Source of the DNA: Bog-756 sp963725395
Lineage (GTDB): Bacteria > Actinomycetota > Acidimicrobiia > Acidimicrobiales > RAAP-2
DNA length: 64,000 nt
NCBI GenBank assembly: GCA_963725395.1
Contig: CAVRYH010000005.1
Coordinates: forward strand, 372,001 to 436,000
Direction: 5' to 3'
Notes under the pieces: model-generated
What the model was told of the DNA's origin: nothing
What the model saw: only the letters and a program-made list of their open reading frames with translations
Database searches by the model: none
Program-made: the position numbers and the translations under genes
In this document: positions 34,476 through 43,442 of the stretch, one piece after another
How positions within the stretch are numbered: the first letter of the stretch is position 1
How the letters are laid out: every line of letters starts with the position of its first letter

Positions 34476-35288
34476 ATGCGCGTCGGGGTCGTCGGAGCCG
34501 GGGGGAAGATGGGTATCGAGGTGTGCCGTGCGGTCGAGGCGGACGACGGACTCGACCTGGTTGCCGCGGTCGACCCGGCGCGCTCGGGTGTGGCGCTCAC
34601 CGATCTGTGCGGTGACGCCGCCGGGATCACCACCGGGCTTAGCGTGTCGGCCGAACTCGGCGTCCTCGTCGACCGCGGGGTCGAGGTCGTCGTCGACTTC
34701 ACCCACCTGGAGGCGGCACGGACGACGCTCGCCTTCTGCGCTGATGCCGGGATCCACGCGGTGGTGGGGACCACCGGATTCACCGCAGAGGACCTGGCCG
34801 AGCTGACCCGTCGCTTCGTGGGCCCGCCCAACTGTTTGGTGGCGCCCAACTTCGCCATCGGGGCCGTTCTCATGATGCGCTTCGCCGAGCTGGCGGCGCC
34901 GTGGTTCGACGGTGCGGAGATCATCGACCTGCACCACGACGGGAAGCTCGACGCCCCCTCGGGTACGGCCCGGACCACCGCCGACCGCATGGCGGCCGCG
35001 CGCCGGGCGGCGGGCGAGGGCGTGTTCCCCCCCGACCGAACGGTCACCGAGGCGATCGAGGGTGCACGCGGAGGAGCGGGCCCCGGGGGGATCCGGCTCC
35101 ACTCGGTCCGTCTGCCGGGACTGGTGGCGCACCAGGAGGTGATCCTCGGGGCGGTCGGCCAGAGCCTCACCATCCGCCACGATTCCTACGACCGCACGTC
35201 GTTCATGGACGGCGTGATCCTGGCCGTGAGGAGCGTGCCCGACCGGCCCGGGGTCACCTCGGGGCTCGAGCCGCTCCTCGGCCTCTGA
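34476..35288 (+). CDS. dapB: 4-hydroxy-tetrahydrodipicolinate reductase
   Basis: 270 residues; NAD(P)H reduction in the lysine/diaminopimelate pathway after DapA. The nucleotide-binding GVVGAGGKMG is at residues 4-13, GTTGF marks the cofactor-site loop, and DLHHDGKLDAPSGTA carries the catalytic histidine pair and lysine. ATG 34476 is set by the leaderless TAGGGT box; the long open frame upstream is antisense-free shadow of the M16 gene. DapA is 2.8 kb downstream, separated by two regulators and a di-iron protein. Confidence 0.96.
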   Translation: MRVGVVGAGGKMGIEVCRAVEADDGLDLVAAVDPARSGVALTDLCGDAAGITTGLSVSAELGVLVDRGVEVVVDFTHLEAARTTLAFCADAGIHAVVGTTGFTAEDLAELTRRFVGPPNCLVAPNFAIGAVLMMRFAELAAPWFDGAEIIDLHHDGKLDAPSGTARTTADRMAAARRAAGEGVFPPDRTVTEAIEGARGGAGPGGIRLHSVRLPGLVAHQEVILGAVGQSLTIRHDSYDRTSFMDGVILAVRSVPDRPGVTSGLEPLLGL

Positions 35289-35302
35289 GCCGGCGCCACC
35301 CG

Positions 35303-35935
35303 ATGGACGACACCCGCCAGCGGATCGTCGAGGCCACCTACCAGTGCGTCGCCCGGTGGGGGCTGGCCAAGACCACGGTCGAGGACGCCGCCAGGGAGGC
35401 GGGGGTGTCGCGGGCCACCGTCTACCGCACCTTCCCGGGCGGCCGTGACGAGCTGATCACCGCGGTGGTGTCGTGGGCCACACTCGAGTTCTTCGCCCGG
35501 CTGTACGAGGAGGTGCACGGGGCCGGCAGCCTGGAGGAGGTGATGGAACGGGGCATCGCCTTCGCCCACCGATCGATCGTCCAGCACGAGGTGCTCCAAC
35601 GGGTGATGCAGACCGAGCCCGAGAAACTCCTTCCCGCGCTGACGGTCGAGAGCAATCGGATCCGAGCGGGGATCGCCGAGTTCTTGGTCCCCTATCTCCG
35701 CCAGCGCGGGGTCGCCACCGGTGTCGACCCGGTCGCCGCGGCTGACTTCCTGGCCCGGATGGTGCTCTCCTACATGTCCGCCCCCGGCCGGTGGGATCTC
35801 GACGATCCCGCCCAGGTGGCCCAGTTGGTCCGGGCCGAGCTACTGGCCGGTGTGGTGGCGCCGTCGCCCGACGGGCGGGGGGCGGCACGCGGACGGCCCC
35901 CTCCCGCTCCGGGCACCCGTCGGCCCACTCGTTGA
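35303..35935 (+). CDS. TetR-family regulator (first of a paralogous pair)
   Basis: 210 residues. N-terminal helix-turn-helix KTTVEDAAREAGVSRATVYRTFPGGRDEL at about 25-53 (given as the region), then a helical ligand/dimer domain of about 140 residues; the last 25 residues are Arg/Pro-rich and probably disordered. ATG 35303 is 14 bases after dapB. DNA-binding helices are nearly identical to those of the next gene, so both may see the same operator. Ligand unknown. Confidence 0.9.
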   Translation: MDDTRQRIVEATYQCVARWGLAKTTVEDAAREAGVSRATVYRTFPGGRDELITAVVSWATLEFFARLYEEVHGAGSLEEVMERGIAFAHRSIVQHEVLQRVMQTEPEKLLPALTVESNRIRAGIAEFLVPYLRQRGVATGVDPVAAADFLARMVLSYMSAPGRWDLDDPAQVAQLVRAELLAGVVAPSPDGRGAARGRPPPAPGTRRPTR

Positions 35936-35961
35936 CAATGAGACAAAAAGCGATCTAGCGT
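35932..35961 (+). promoter_or_regulatory. Consensus promoter with possible operator before the second TetR gene
   Basis: TTGACA (35932-35937), an 18-bp spacer and TAGCGT (35956-35961), seven bases before the GTG at 35969: the clearest sigma70-type promoter in the window, with a leaderless start. TTGAC and GACAA within 35932-35946 form an imperfect inverted repeat over the -35, a plausible TetR operator. It overlaps the end of the first TetR gene. Confidence 0.65.
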
Positions 35962-35968
35962 TTCAGGT

Positions 35969-36769
35969 GTGCCGACCCAGGGGGCCACACTCCGTGTGGT
36001 GGATCACGAGGGGGTCGCGCCCCACTCGGGCGTCGGACCCACCCCGAGTCCGGTCGGCCCGGCGACGCCGCGGGAGTCCCGTCACCGGGACACGATCATC
36101 GACGCCACGCTGAGCTGCCTGGCCCGGCACGGCACTCTCAAGACCACGGTCGACGACATCGCACGGCAGGCCGGCGTATCGCGGGCCACCGTCTACCGGG
36201 TGTTCCCCGGCGGTCGCGACGAGGTTCTCGGTGCGGTCGTCGACACGGAGATGGCCCGGCTCTTCTCCGCACTGGGTGTCGCGCTGGGGGAGGCCCGTGG
36301 CCTGGGTGAGGCCCTGGTCGCCGGCATCGTCGAGGCCTCCGGCCGGATACGCGGCCACGCGGCGCTCACCTACCTCGTCGAGCACGAGCCCGAGATGGTC
36401 CTCGGCCATCTGGCCTTCGACGAGTCGGACCGGCTCTTGGTCACCGCATCGCGCTTCACCGCGCCGTTCCTGGCCCGGTGGATGAGCCCCCCCGAGGCCG
36501 AGCGGGTGGCCGAATGGGCCACCCGCATCGTGCTCTCCTATGCCGTCTCCCCGTCGCCCGATGTGGACCTGGCCGACCCGCTCCATGCCAACCGCCTGGT
36601 GGAGACCTTCGTGCTCCCCGGCATCCGGGCGTTGCACTCGGCGTTGACCGGGGGTGCCGTCGACATCACGCCGTTCACCGACGCCCAACCCGACTTCGAC
36701 ACCGAATCCGAGACCCAACCCCTGAGCGACCGGGGGAACACCCGGCCGTTCACCGGGGACGCGCACTAA
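35969..36769 (+). CDS. TetR-family regulator (second of a paralogous pair)
   Basis: 266 residues. A 38-residue N-terminal extension precedes the helix-turn-helix (TTVDDIARQAGVSRATVYRV, about 58-77); ligand domain to about 225, then a polar acidic tail. GTG 35969 is chosen by the promoter. The gene lies 16 bp upstream of the ferritin-like gene on the same strand, so it probably controls it and, through the operator over its own promoter, itself (inference). A second GTG two bases earlier is out of frame. Confidence 0.88.
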   Translation: MPTQGATLRVVDHEGVAPHSGVGPTPSPVGPATPRESRHRDTIIDATLSCLARHGTLKTTVDDIARQAGVSRATVYRVFPGGRDEVLGAVVDTEMARLFSALGVALGEARGLGEALVAGIVEASGRIRGHAALTYLVEHEPEMVLGHLAFDESDRLLVTASRFTAPFLARWMSPPEAERVAEWATRIVLSYAVSPSPDVDLADPLHANRLVETFVLPGIRALHSALTGGAVDITPFTDAQPDFDTESETQPLSDRGNTRPFTGDAH

Positions 36770-36785
36770 CCAAGGGAGACCCGCA

Positions 36786-37955
36786 ATGAGCACCGACATG
36801 AGCAGCACCGAGGCCATCATCGGCCGGGCCGAGATCGACGACTTCGAGGCGATCCTCTCGGTGGTGGGAACCGAAGAGGCCGACGGCCGCCACGTCGTGC
36901 ACTCCGACTACGACTCCATCTTCACCTGGGACTACGAGAAGGGCGCCCGTCCCAAACTCGACAAGCTCTACGAGAAGGCCAAGGGTGCCCAGTGGAACGG
37001 CCAGACCGACCTGCCGTGGGAGGTCGAGGTCGACCAGGAGCGCCTGGTCCGCGAGCAGGCCGAGTCCACGGGCGGCTTCGGGGCCGGCTTCGACCTGACG
37101 GGCACGCCCGTCGAGTCGTGGGGCGACAAGGAATGGGTGGAGTTCGGGGTCGAGAGCCAGAACTGGACGCTGTCGCAGTTCCTCCACGGAGAACAGGGGG
37201 CGCTCATCTGCACGGCCAAGATCGTTGAGTCCGTCCCGTGGATCGATGCCAAGTACTACGCATCCACCCAGGTCATGGACGAGGCCCGCCATGTGGAGGT
37301 GTTCGCCAAGTACCTCGACGAGAAGCTGAGCGGTCACTACCCGGTCAACGCCCACCTGCGGATGCTCCTCGACGACATCATCGCCGACTCCCGATGGGAC
37401 CTGACCTACCTGGGAATGCAGATCATGGTGGAGGGCCTGGCCCTGGCCGCCTTCGGCTTCATGCACCAGATGACCGGCGACCCGCTGCTCAAGAAGCTGC
37501 TGCGCTACGTCATGGCCGACGAGGCCCGGCACGTGGCCTTCGGAGTTCTCAGCCTCCAGGAGTACTACGAGGGCCTGAACTCCGCCGAGCTGCGCGAGCG
37601 CCAGGAGTTCGCATTCGAGGCCGCGGTGCGCATGCGCGACCGGTTCCTCCAACAGGAAGTTTGGGACCGGATGGGCGTGGATCCGAAGTCCATCGTCCCG
37701 GTGGTCCAGCAAGCCCCCGAACGGGCGGCGTTCCAGGCGCTCCTGTTCTCCAAGATCGTCCCCAACTGCAAGAAGCTCGGCCTGCTGGACGCGGCCGACG
37801 GATGGCTGAGGACGAAGTTCACCGAGCTGGGTGTCATCGAGTTCGAGTCGTGGGTCGACACGAGCGAGGAGTACGACGCGGTCGGCGTCGACCCCCCCGA
37901 AGGACCGGATCACCTCCTAGCGCACCGGCGGGGGTCCGAGAAGGGGAGCCCATAG
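36786..37955 (+). CDS. Ferritin-like di-iron carboxylate protein
   Basis: 389 residues. Six carboxylate/histidine ligands of a di-iron centre can be placed: E136 (HGEQGAL), E166 and H169 (DEARH), E216 (VEGLAL), E246 and H249 (DEARH), all in a helical bundle of the ferritin/ribonucleotide reductase type. Such proteins are oxygenases, desaturases or N-oxygenases, and in actinobacteria are often paired with TetR regulators. AAGGGAG precedes ATG 36786. No electron-donor gene is adjacent. Reaction not identifiable from the sequence. Confidence 0.87.
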   Translation: MSTDMSSTEAIIGRAEIDDFEAILSVVGTEEADGRHVVHSDYDSIFTWDYEKGARPKLDKLYEKAKGAQWNGQTDLPWEVEVDQERLVREQAESTGGFGAGFDLTGTPVESWGDKEWVEFGVESQNWTLSQFLHGEQGALICTAKIVESVPWIDAKYYASTQVMDEARHVEVFAKYLDEKLSGHYPVNAHLRMLLDDIIADSRWDLTYLGMQIMVEGLALAAFGFMHQMTGDPLLKKLLRYVMADEARHVAFGVLSLQEYYEGLNSAELRERQEFAFEAAVRMRDRFLQQEVWDRMGVDPKSIVPVVQQAPERAAFQALLFSKIVPNCKKLGLLDAADGWLRTKFTELGVIEFESWVDTSEEYDAVGVDPPEGPDHLLAHRRGSEKGSP

Positions 37956-38009
37956 TGCCGACATCCCCGGCGCCGGCGGGGCCGGCCCCTGCTGGTAGCC
38001 TGCGGAATC

Positions 38010-38051
38010 GTGACGTCCTCCGCCCCATCAGCGCCCCGGCCGGGAGGCTGA
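38010..38051 (+). CDS. Possible 13-codon leader peptide before dapA
   Basis: A TAGCCT box (37996-38001) lies eight bases before a GTG that opens a 13-codon frame (VTSSAPSAPRPGG) ending in TGA at 38049-38051, in frame with and six bases before the dapA ATG. GGGAGG sits just before the stop. The arrangement would suit termination-reinitiation or a leaderless leader peptide. It has no run of lysine codons, so classical lysine attenuation is not supported. Equally, the GTG may be chance. Confidence 0.25.
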   Translation: MTSSAPSAPRPGG

Positions 38052-38057
38052 GCGGGG

Positions 38058-38966
38058 ATGGCGCGCTTCGGCTCGGTCATCACCGCCATGGTCACCCCCT
38101 TCGACCCAACGGGGGCGATCGACCTCGACGCCGCCGCGGTGGTGGCCCGCCATCTGGCCGCGAACGGTAGTGATGCCCTGGTCGTGGCGGGGAGCACCGG
38201 CGAGGGATCGGTCCTGACCGACGAGGAGCGCCTCGACCTCTTCCGGGCGGTCGCCGAGTCGGTGGACGTGCCGGTGATTGCGTCGACCGGGACCAACGAC
38301 ACGGCCCATTCGGTCATGTTGACCAAGGAGGCCAAGGCCTGCGGTGTCCACGGCATCCTGGCGGTCACGCCGTACTACAACCGGCCATCTCCTGCGGGAC
38401 TCTCGGCCCACTTCCGTGCGATTGCCGCGGCCACCGATCTGCCGGTGGTGCTCTATGACATCCCGATCCGCTCGGGAAGACGGATCGGGCCAGCGCTGAC
38501 GCTCGAGTTGGCCCGCGAGGTTCCCACCATCGTCGGAGTGAAGGATGCGACGGGTGACGTGGCCGGGGCGGCCGCAGTGGTCGCCGAGAGCCCGGACGGC
38601 TTCGAAGTCATCTGTGGCGACGATTCGTTGACGTTGCCCTTCGTTGCCATCGGCGGAGCCGGCGTGATCAGCGTCGCCGCCCACTGGGCGGGGCGTTTGT
38701 TCGCGGCGATGATCGAGGCCCACCGGGCCGGCGAGGTGGAGCGGGCCACCGAGGTCAACCAGCACCTGATCGAGTCGTACCGATTCCAATCGACCGACGA
38801 CTTCCCGAACCCGGTGCCGGCCAAGGCGGCCTGTCGTGCCCTCGGGCTCCCCGTCGGGGAGTGCCGGCCGCCCAACACCCCGGGCTCTGAGGCCCTCGAT
38901 GCCCGTGCCCGGTCGGTCGTCGACGCCGTCGGCCAGTTCGACCCGGTACCCCAGTCGGTTGCCTGA
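38058..38966 (+). CDS. dapA: 4-hydroxy-tetrahydrodipicolinate synthase
   Basis: 302 residues; condenses pyruvate with aspartate semialdehyde. The Schiff-base lysine is K162 in VGVKDATGD; GSTGEGSVL (about 46) binds the pyruvate carboxylate; Y133 in VLYDIP and the VTPYYNRPS motif complete the active site. ATG 38058 follows GGCTGAGCGGGG. It starts a block that continues with RNase J and ftsK, a widespread Gram-positive gene order. Confidence 0.96.
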   Translation: MARFGSVITAMVTPFDPTGAIDLDAAAVVARHLAANGSDALVVAGSTGEGSVLTDEERLDLFRAVAESVDVPVIASTGTNDTAHSVMLTKEAKACGVHGILAVTPYYNRPSPAGLSAHFRAIAAATDLPVVLYDIPIRSGRRIGPALTLELAREVPTIVGVKDATGDVAGAAAVVAESPDGFEVICGDDSLTLPFVAIGGAGVISVAAHWAGRLFAAMIEAHRAGEVERATEVNQHLIESYRFQSTDDFPNPVPAKAACRALGLPVGECRPPNTPGSEALDARARSVVDAVGQFDPVPQSVA

Positions 38967-38974
38967 ATCCCGCC

Positions 38975-39006
38975 GGACCGGGCGGTCCGGGCGGTCCGGG
39001 CGGAGC
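38975..39006 (+). repeat. Tandem GGGCGGTCC units with a small hairpin
   Basis: Two exact 9-bp units (38980-38988 and 38989-38997) and a partial third lie between dapA and the RNase J gene. GGACC (38975-38979) also pairs with GGTCC (38984-38988). A weak terminator or simple repeat expansion. Confidence 0.5.
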
Positions 39007-39045
39007 GGGCCGGCCGGGGGCCCGGACGGAGAGAGAAAGCCAGCA

Positions 39046-40842
39046 GTGAACACCAACCAGAAGAGCCGGGGGACCGGCCAGACCAGGGCGGGGGCGAGCG
39101 GAGTCGCGGCAGCCACGAAGACGTCCCCCCGGGGGAAGGCAAAAGAGCGGGGGTCGACCGGGAAGACAAGCGGTTCGAAGGCCTCGCCGGTGCGGGTGGT
39201 GTTCCTCGGTGGCCTGGGGGAGATCGGGCGCAACTGCGCCTGCATCGAGGTCGACGGCCGCATCCTCGTCCTCGACGTCGGCATCATGTTCCCCGACCCG
39301 GACATGCCGGGCGTCGATCTGGTCCTGCCCGACTTCACCTACCTGCGGGAGAACGCCGACCGGGTCGACGGGGTGATCCTGACCCACGGTCACGAGGACC
39401 ACACCGGGGGCCTCGCCTACCTGCTGCGTGACTTCCCGGTCGACGTCTACGGCTCAGAGCTCACCCTGGCCCTGGCCCGGAACCGTGTGGACGAGGCCGG
39501 TATGGCCGAGCGGGCCCGGTTCATACCGGTGCGGGACGGGGAGCGCCGGCGCATCGGGCCCTGCGACGTGGAGTTCATCCCGGTGACCCACTCAGTGCCC
39601 CACGCCTTCGCCACCGTGTTCCACACGCCCCAGGGGATCATCCTCCACTCGGGCGACTTCAAGATCGACCTGCACCCGGTGGACGGCCGGAGGACCGATC
39701 TGGCCCGCATGGGGGCGTTGGCCTCGGACCCGGGCATCCGGATGCTGCTGGTCGACTCGACCAATGCGGAGGAACCCGGTTTCACCCCATCGGAGTCGAC
39801 CGTCGGGGCGACGCTCCGCAAAGTGTTCCTGGCCCGTCCCGACCGCCGGTTCATCGTGACCTGCTTCGCCAGCCACATCCATCGCGTCCAGCAGGTGGCC
39901 GACGCCGCCATCGCCGGTGGGCGGAAGGTGGCCACGCTCGGCCGATCCATGCAGAAGAACGTGGCCCTGGCCCGCAAGCTCGGGCTGCTGCACATCCCCG
40001 ACCAGTCCCTGGTCGACATCGAGGACGTCGACCAGCTCGAGCCCGGACAGGTGTGCGTCATCTCCACCGGGTCCCAGGGCGAGCCCATGTCGGCGTTGTC
40101 CCGGCTGGCCACGGGCGAGAACCGCTTCTTCCGGCTGCTCGAGAACGACGTCGTGGTCATCAGCGCCCATCCCATCCCGGGCAACGAGTGGTCGGTGGGC
40201 CGGGTGATCGACAGCCTGCACCGCCGGGGCGTCGAGGTGATCCACTCGGGTGTCGACTCGGTGCACGTGAGCGGTCATGCCCGCCAGGGTGAGCTGGCCA
40301 TGCTCATGTCGGTGGCCCGACCTGAGTTCGTCATCCCCGTCCACGGCGAGTACCGCCACATGGCCAACCAGATCCAGGTGGCCTCGTCGATGGGGATCGG
40401 TGGTGACCGGGTGCTGCTGTGCGAGGACGGCGACGCGGTGCGCCTCGACGGCGGAGGGCTCCGACGCGACGGCAGCGTTCCCGGCGGCTACCTGTTCGTC
40501 GACGGGAGCTCGGTCGGGGACATCGGCCACGGCGTGCTCCGGGACAGGATGGTGCTGGCCGAGGAGGGGGTGGTGATGGCGGTGGCCACCGTGGACCTGA
40601 AGCGGGGCGAGGTCGTCGGAACACCCCAGATCGTCACCCGCGGTTGGGCCTACGACAACGACACCGAAGCCCTGCTCGAGGATGCCCGTGCCCAGGTCAC
40701 CAAGGCGCTCGAGCAGGCCCTCGCCTCGGGGAGCAACGACCACGAGAACCTCAACCGGGTGGCCCGCAAGGCCCTCGGGCGTCTGGTCGGGGACCGGACC
40801 CGCCAGCGACCGATGATCGTGCCCGTCATCGTCACCGTCTGA
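39046..40842 (+). CDS. rnj: Ribonuclease J
   Basis: 598 residues; metallo-beta-lactamase/beta-CASP nuclease with endo- and 5'-3' exonuclease activity in RNA turnover and rRNA maturation. Residues 1-48 are a basic Ser/Thr/Gly/Lys-rich extension, after which the fold starts at VRVVFLGGLGEIGRNC. Zinc motif H114-G-H116-E-D118-H119 is intact; later motifs THSVPHAF, LHSGDFKID, STGSQGEP, SGHARQGEL and PVHGEYRH are all present. GTG 39046 follows GGAGAG. Confidence 0.96.
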   Translation: MNTNQKSRGTGQTRAGASGVAAATKTSPRGKAKERGSTGKTSGSKASPVRVVFLGGLGEIGRNCACIEVDGRILVLDVGIMFPDPDMPGVDLVLPDFTYLRENADRVDGVILTHGHEDHTGGLAYLLRDFPVDVYGSELTLALARNRVDEAGMAERARFIPVRDGERRRIGPCDVEFIPVTHSVPHAFATVFHTPQGIILHSGDFKIDLHPVDGRRTDLARMGALASDPGIRMLLVDSTNAEEPGFTPSESTVGATLRKVFLARPDRRFIVTCFASHIHRVQQVADAAIAGGRKVATLGRSMQKNVALARKLGLLHIPDQSLVDIEDVDQLEPGQVCVISTGSQGEPMSALSRLATGENRFFRLLENDVVVISAHPIPGNEWSVGRVIDSLHRRGVEVIHSGVDSVHVSGHARQGELAMLMSVARPEFVIPVHGEYRHMANQIQVASSMGIGGDRVLLCEDGDAVRLDGGGLRRDGSVPGGYLFVDGSSVGDIGHGVLRDRMVLAEEGVVMAVATVDLKRGEVVGTPQIVTRGWAYDNDTEALLEDARAQVTKALEQALASGSNDHENLNRVARKALGRLVGDRTRQRPMIVPVIVTV

Positions 40843-40941
40843 CGGACCCGGGCTCCCGGCCTGCACGACGAGGGCACAGGGGCGTCGGGGCGCCCGGTGT
40901 CACCCTGATGGGGACGCTCCGGGACTACCCTGTTACTCACT

Positions 40942-43404
40942 GTGACGACCGCCACCAAGCGACCGGCGGGCCGATCCGGGGCATCGCGGTCGAAGAGCAG
41001 GTCGGCCACCTCGTCCCGATCGCGCTCCAAGCCCTCGGCTTCCCGACGGGGGAGTGCCGCCCGGAAGGGCAACGGCAGGGGGTCCCGCGACGCGCGGCAC
41101 CACCCGGCATTCGCCGCCTCCCTGTGGGGGGTGGTCACCGCCCACGGTTCGGACCTGTGGGGCGTGGTCCTGATCACCGTGGGCGTGCTCACCGGACTGG
41201 CCTTCTATGCCGACTCACTCGCCCCGGCGGGACACGACGCCCGCCTGGCGGTCGGCGCCGTGTTCGGATGGGGGAGGTTCCTGGTTCCACTGGTGGCCAT
41301 CGCCGTGGGCATTCTCCTGCTCGTCAATCGCGGGGATGAGGACGAGGGACGCGACTCCCGCGAGCCGGCTCGGGCCGTCATCGGTGGGACCCTGACCTTG
41401 CTGGCGGTCGCCGGGCTGGCGGCGCTGGCCGGCGGTTCCCCCACCTTTGGCGCGCCCACCTCCCGGCTCTCCTCCGCCGGCGGCTGGGTGGGGGCCCTCA
41501 TCGGCAACCCGTTGCGGTCCACCCTCGGGGGTTTCGGAGCGGCGACCGTGCTGGTCGCCCTGACCGTCGTGGCCCTGGTCCTGTTCACCGGGGTGTCGAT
41601 CCACTCGGCTGTCCGAGGTGCGGTCTCCGGCGTCCGCTGGGCGGTCGCCACGGCCCGGGACGGGGACTCCGGAGATACCGAGGGCGAGATCACCGACGAC
41701 CACCCCACCGACCCCTTCGGTCGAACCGTGGCCGTGGCGGACGAGCCCGAGCCGGCGACGGACGCACCGGTGCCCGACCTGCCCGAGGACCTGGTGGACG
41801 ACCCGGTCGTCGCCGACCCCGAGCAACCGGCCATCCCCGAGGCGGCTCCCCGGCCCGCTACCAACTCCCCGTTGGAGATGAAGCTCGGACCGACGGTGGG
41901 GGACTGGCGGCTTCCTCCGGCCAACCTGTTGAAGCGGGCCAAGCCGCACACGGTCGACGAACGGGAGGTGGACGCCGGCGGTGCCGCACTCGTCGCGGCA
42001 CTGGCCGCCCACGGCGTCGAGACCCGCCTCGTCGGCCGCACGGTCGGCCCGTCGGTCACCCGCTACGAACTCGAGCTGGGACCCGGGGTGAAGGTGGCCC
42101 GGGTCACGTCGCTGTCCAAGGACATCGCCTACGCCATGGCCTCCCCCGACGTCCGCATCCTGGCCCCGATCCCTGGCAAGTCGGCCATCGGGGTCGAGGT
42201 GCCCAACCGGCGACGTGAACTCGTCGCGCTCGGGGACATCCTGGCCTCGCCCGAGGCCGCCGGTGCCCAGCACCCGTTGGAGGTGGCCCTCGGCCGCGAC
42301 ATCGCCGGCAGGGCGGTGATGGTGAACCTGGCCGAGATGCCCCACGTGCTCGTCTCCGGAGCCACCGGATCGGGCAAGTCGTCCTGCATCAACTCGGTCC
42401 TGACCTCCATCCTGGCCCGGGCCACGCCGGACCAGGTCCGCCTCATCCTGGTGGACCCCAAGCGGGTCGAACTGGGCCAGTACAACGACCTGCCCCATCT
42501 GCTCACCCAGGTGGTGGTGGACCCGAAGAAGGCGGCCAATGCGCTGGCCTGGGCCGTGACCGAGATGGAGCGCCGCTACGACTTGCTGGCCGAGGTGGGC
42601 ATGCGGGACATCACCGGTTACAACGCCGGATTCGACAACGGCGATCTCGAGGCCTACGAGGAGGCCTACCAGCTCCGTATGCGCGGCGCCGACCCGGATG
42701 CGGATGGGGCGGCCGACGGGTCGGACATCGAGGCCCACTACAACCGGCTTCCCTTCATCCTCATCGTGGTGGACGAGCTGAACGACCTCATGATGGTGGC
42801 GGCGCGAGACGTCGAGGAGTCGGTCTGCAGGATCGCCCAGATGGCCAGGGCGGTGGGCATCCATCTCGTCCTCGCCACCCAGCGCCCGTCGGTGGACGTG
42901 ATCACCGGCGTCATCAAGGCGAACATTCCCTCGCGCATGGCCTTTTCCGTGTCCACCCAGGCGGACAGTCGGGTCATCCTCGACCAAGGGGGCGCAGAGC
43001 GGTTGATCGGCAAGGGCGACATGCTCTTGTTGTCGGCCTCGTCGTCCAACCCGCAGCGGCTCCAAGGTCCTTGGGTGAGCGAGGAGGAAGTGCGATCGAT
43101 CACCGCCCACTGGAAGCGGCAGCGCCCGATGGAGGTCGTCGCCGGCATCGAGGAAGTGGTCGGGAGCGACGGCCGCCAATCGGAGATCGACGACGGCGAT
43201 GATGACCTGCTCGACCAGGCCATGGAGCTCGTCGTCCGCTCCCAGCTGGGGTCGACGTCGATGCTGCAGCGCAAGCTGCGGGTCGGGTTCGCCCGGGCCG
43301 GGCGGCTCATGGATCTGATGGAGCGCCGCGGGGTGGTCGGGCCTTCGGAGGGATCCAAGGCACGCGCCGTCCTCATGACACCCGAGGAACTGGACGCCCG
43401 CTGA
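40942..43404 (+). CDS. ftsK: DNA translocase FtsK/SpoIIIE
   Basis: 820 residues. A 50-residue basic Ser/Arg-rich N-terminus, three or four membrane helices (about 70-90, 105-125, 150-165, 195-215), an acidic linker (to about 310), then the motor: Walker A G473-ATGSGKS-S with K479, Walker B IVVDELNDLMM, and RPSVDVITGVIKANIPSRMAF; the gamma winged helix (about 755-815) reads KOPS-like sites. It pumps DNA through the septum. GTG 40942 stands 10 bases after TACCCT. The Asn in DELND replaces the usual Ala. Confidence 0.96.
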   Translation: MTTATKRPAGRSGASRSKSRSATSSRSRSKPSASRRGSAARKGNGRGSRDARHHPAFAASLWGVVTAHGSDLWGVVLITVGVLTGLAFYADSLAPAGHDARLAVGAVFGWGRFLVPLVAIAVGILLLVNRGDEDEGRDSREPARAVIGGTLTLLAVAGLAALAGGSPTFGAPTSRLSSAGGWVGALIGNPLRSTLGGFGAATVLVALTVVALVLFTGVSIHSAVRGAVSGVRWAVATARDGDSGDTEGEITDDHPTDPFGRTVAVADEPEPATDAPVPDLPEDLVDDPVVADPEQPAIPEAAPRPATNSPLEMKLGPTVGDWRLPPANLLKRAKPHTVDEREVDAGGAALVAALAAHGVETRLVGRTVGPSVTRYELELGPGVKVARVTSLSKDIAYAMASPDVRILAPIPGKSAIGVEVPNRRRELVALGDILASPEAAGAQHPLEVALGRDIAGRAVMVNLAEMPHVLVSGATGSGKSSCINSVLTSILARATPDQVRLILVDPKRVELGQYNDLPHLLTQVVVDPKKAANALAWAVTEMERRYDLLAEVGMRDITGYNAGFDNGDLEAYEEAYQLRMRGADPDADGAADGSDIEAHYNRLPFILIVVDELNDLMMVAARDVEESVCRIAQMARAVGIHLVLATQRPSVDVITGVIKANIPSRMAFSVSTQADSRVILDQGGAERLIGKGDMLLLSASSSNPQRLQGPWVSEEEVRSITAHWKRQRPMEVVAGIEEVVGSDGRQSEIDDGDDDLLDQAMELVVRSQLGSTSMLQRKLRVGFARAGRLMDLMERRGVVGPSEGSKARAVLMTPEELDAR

Positions 43405-43442
43405 ACCGAAGCGCCCCTGAGGACCGTGGCACGGCGCCGGGG

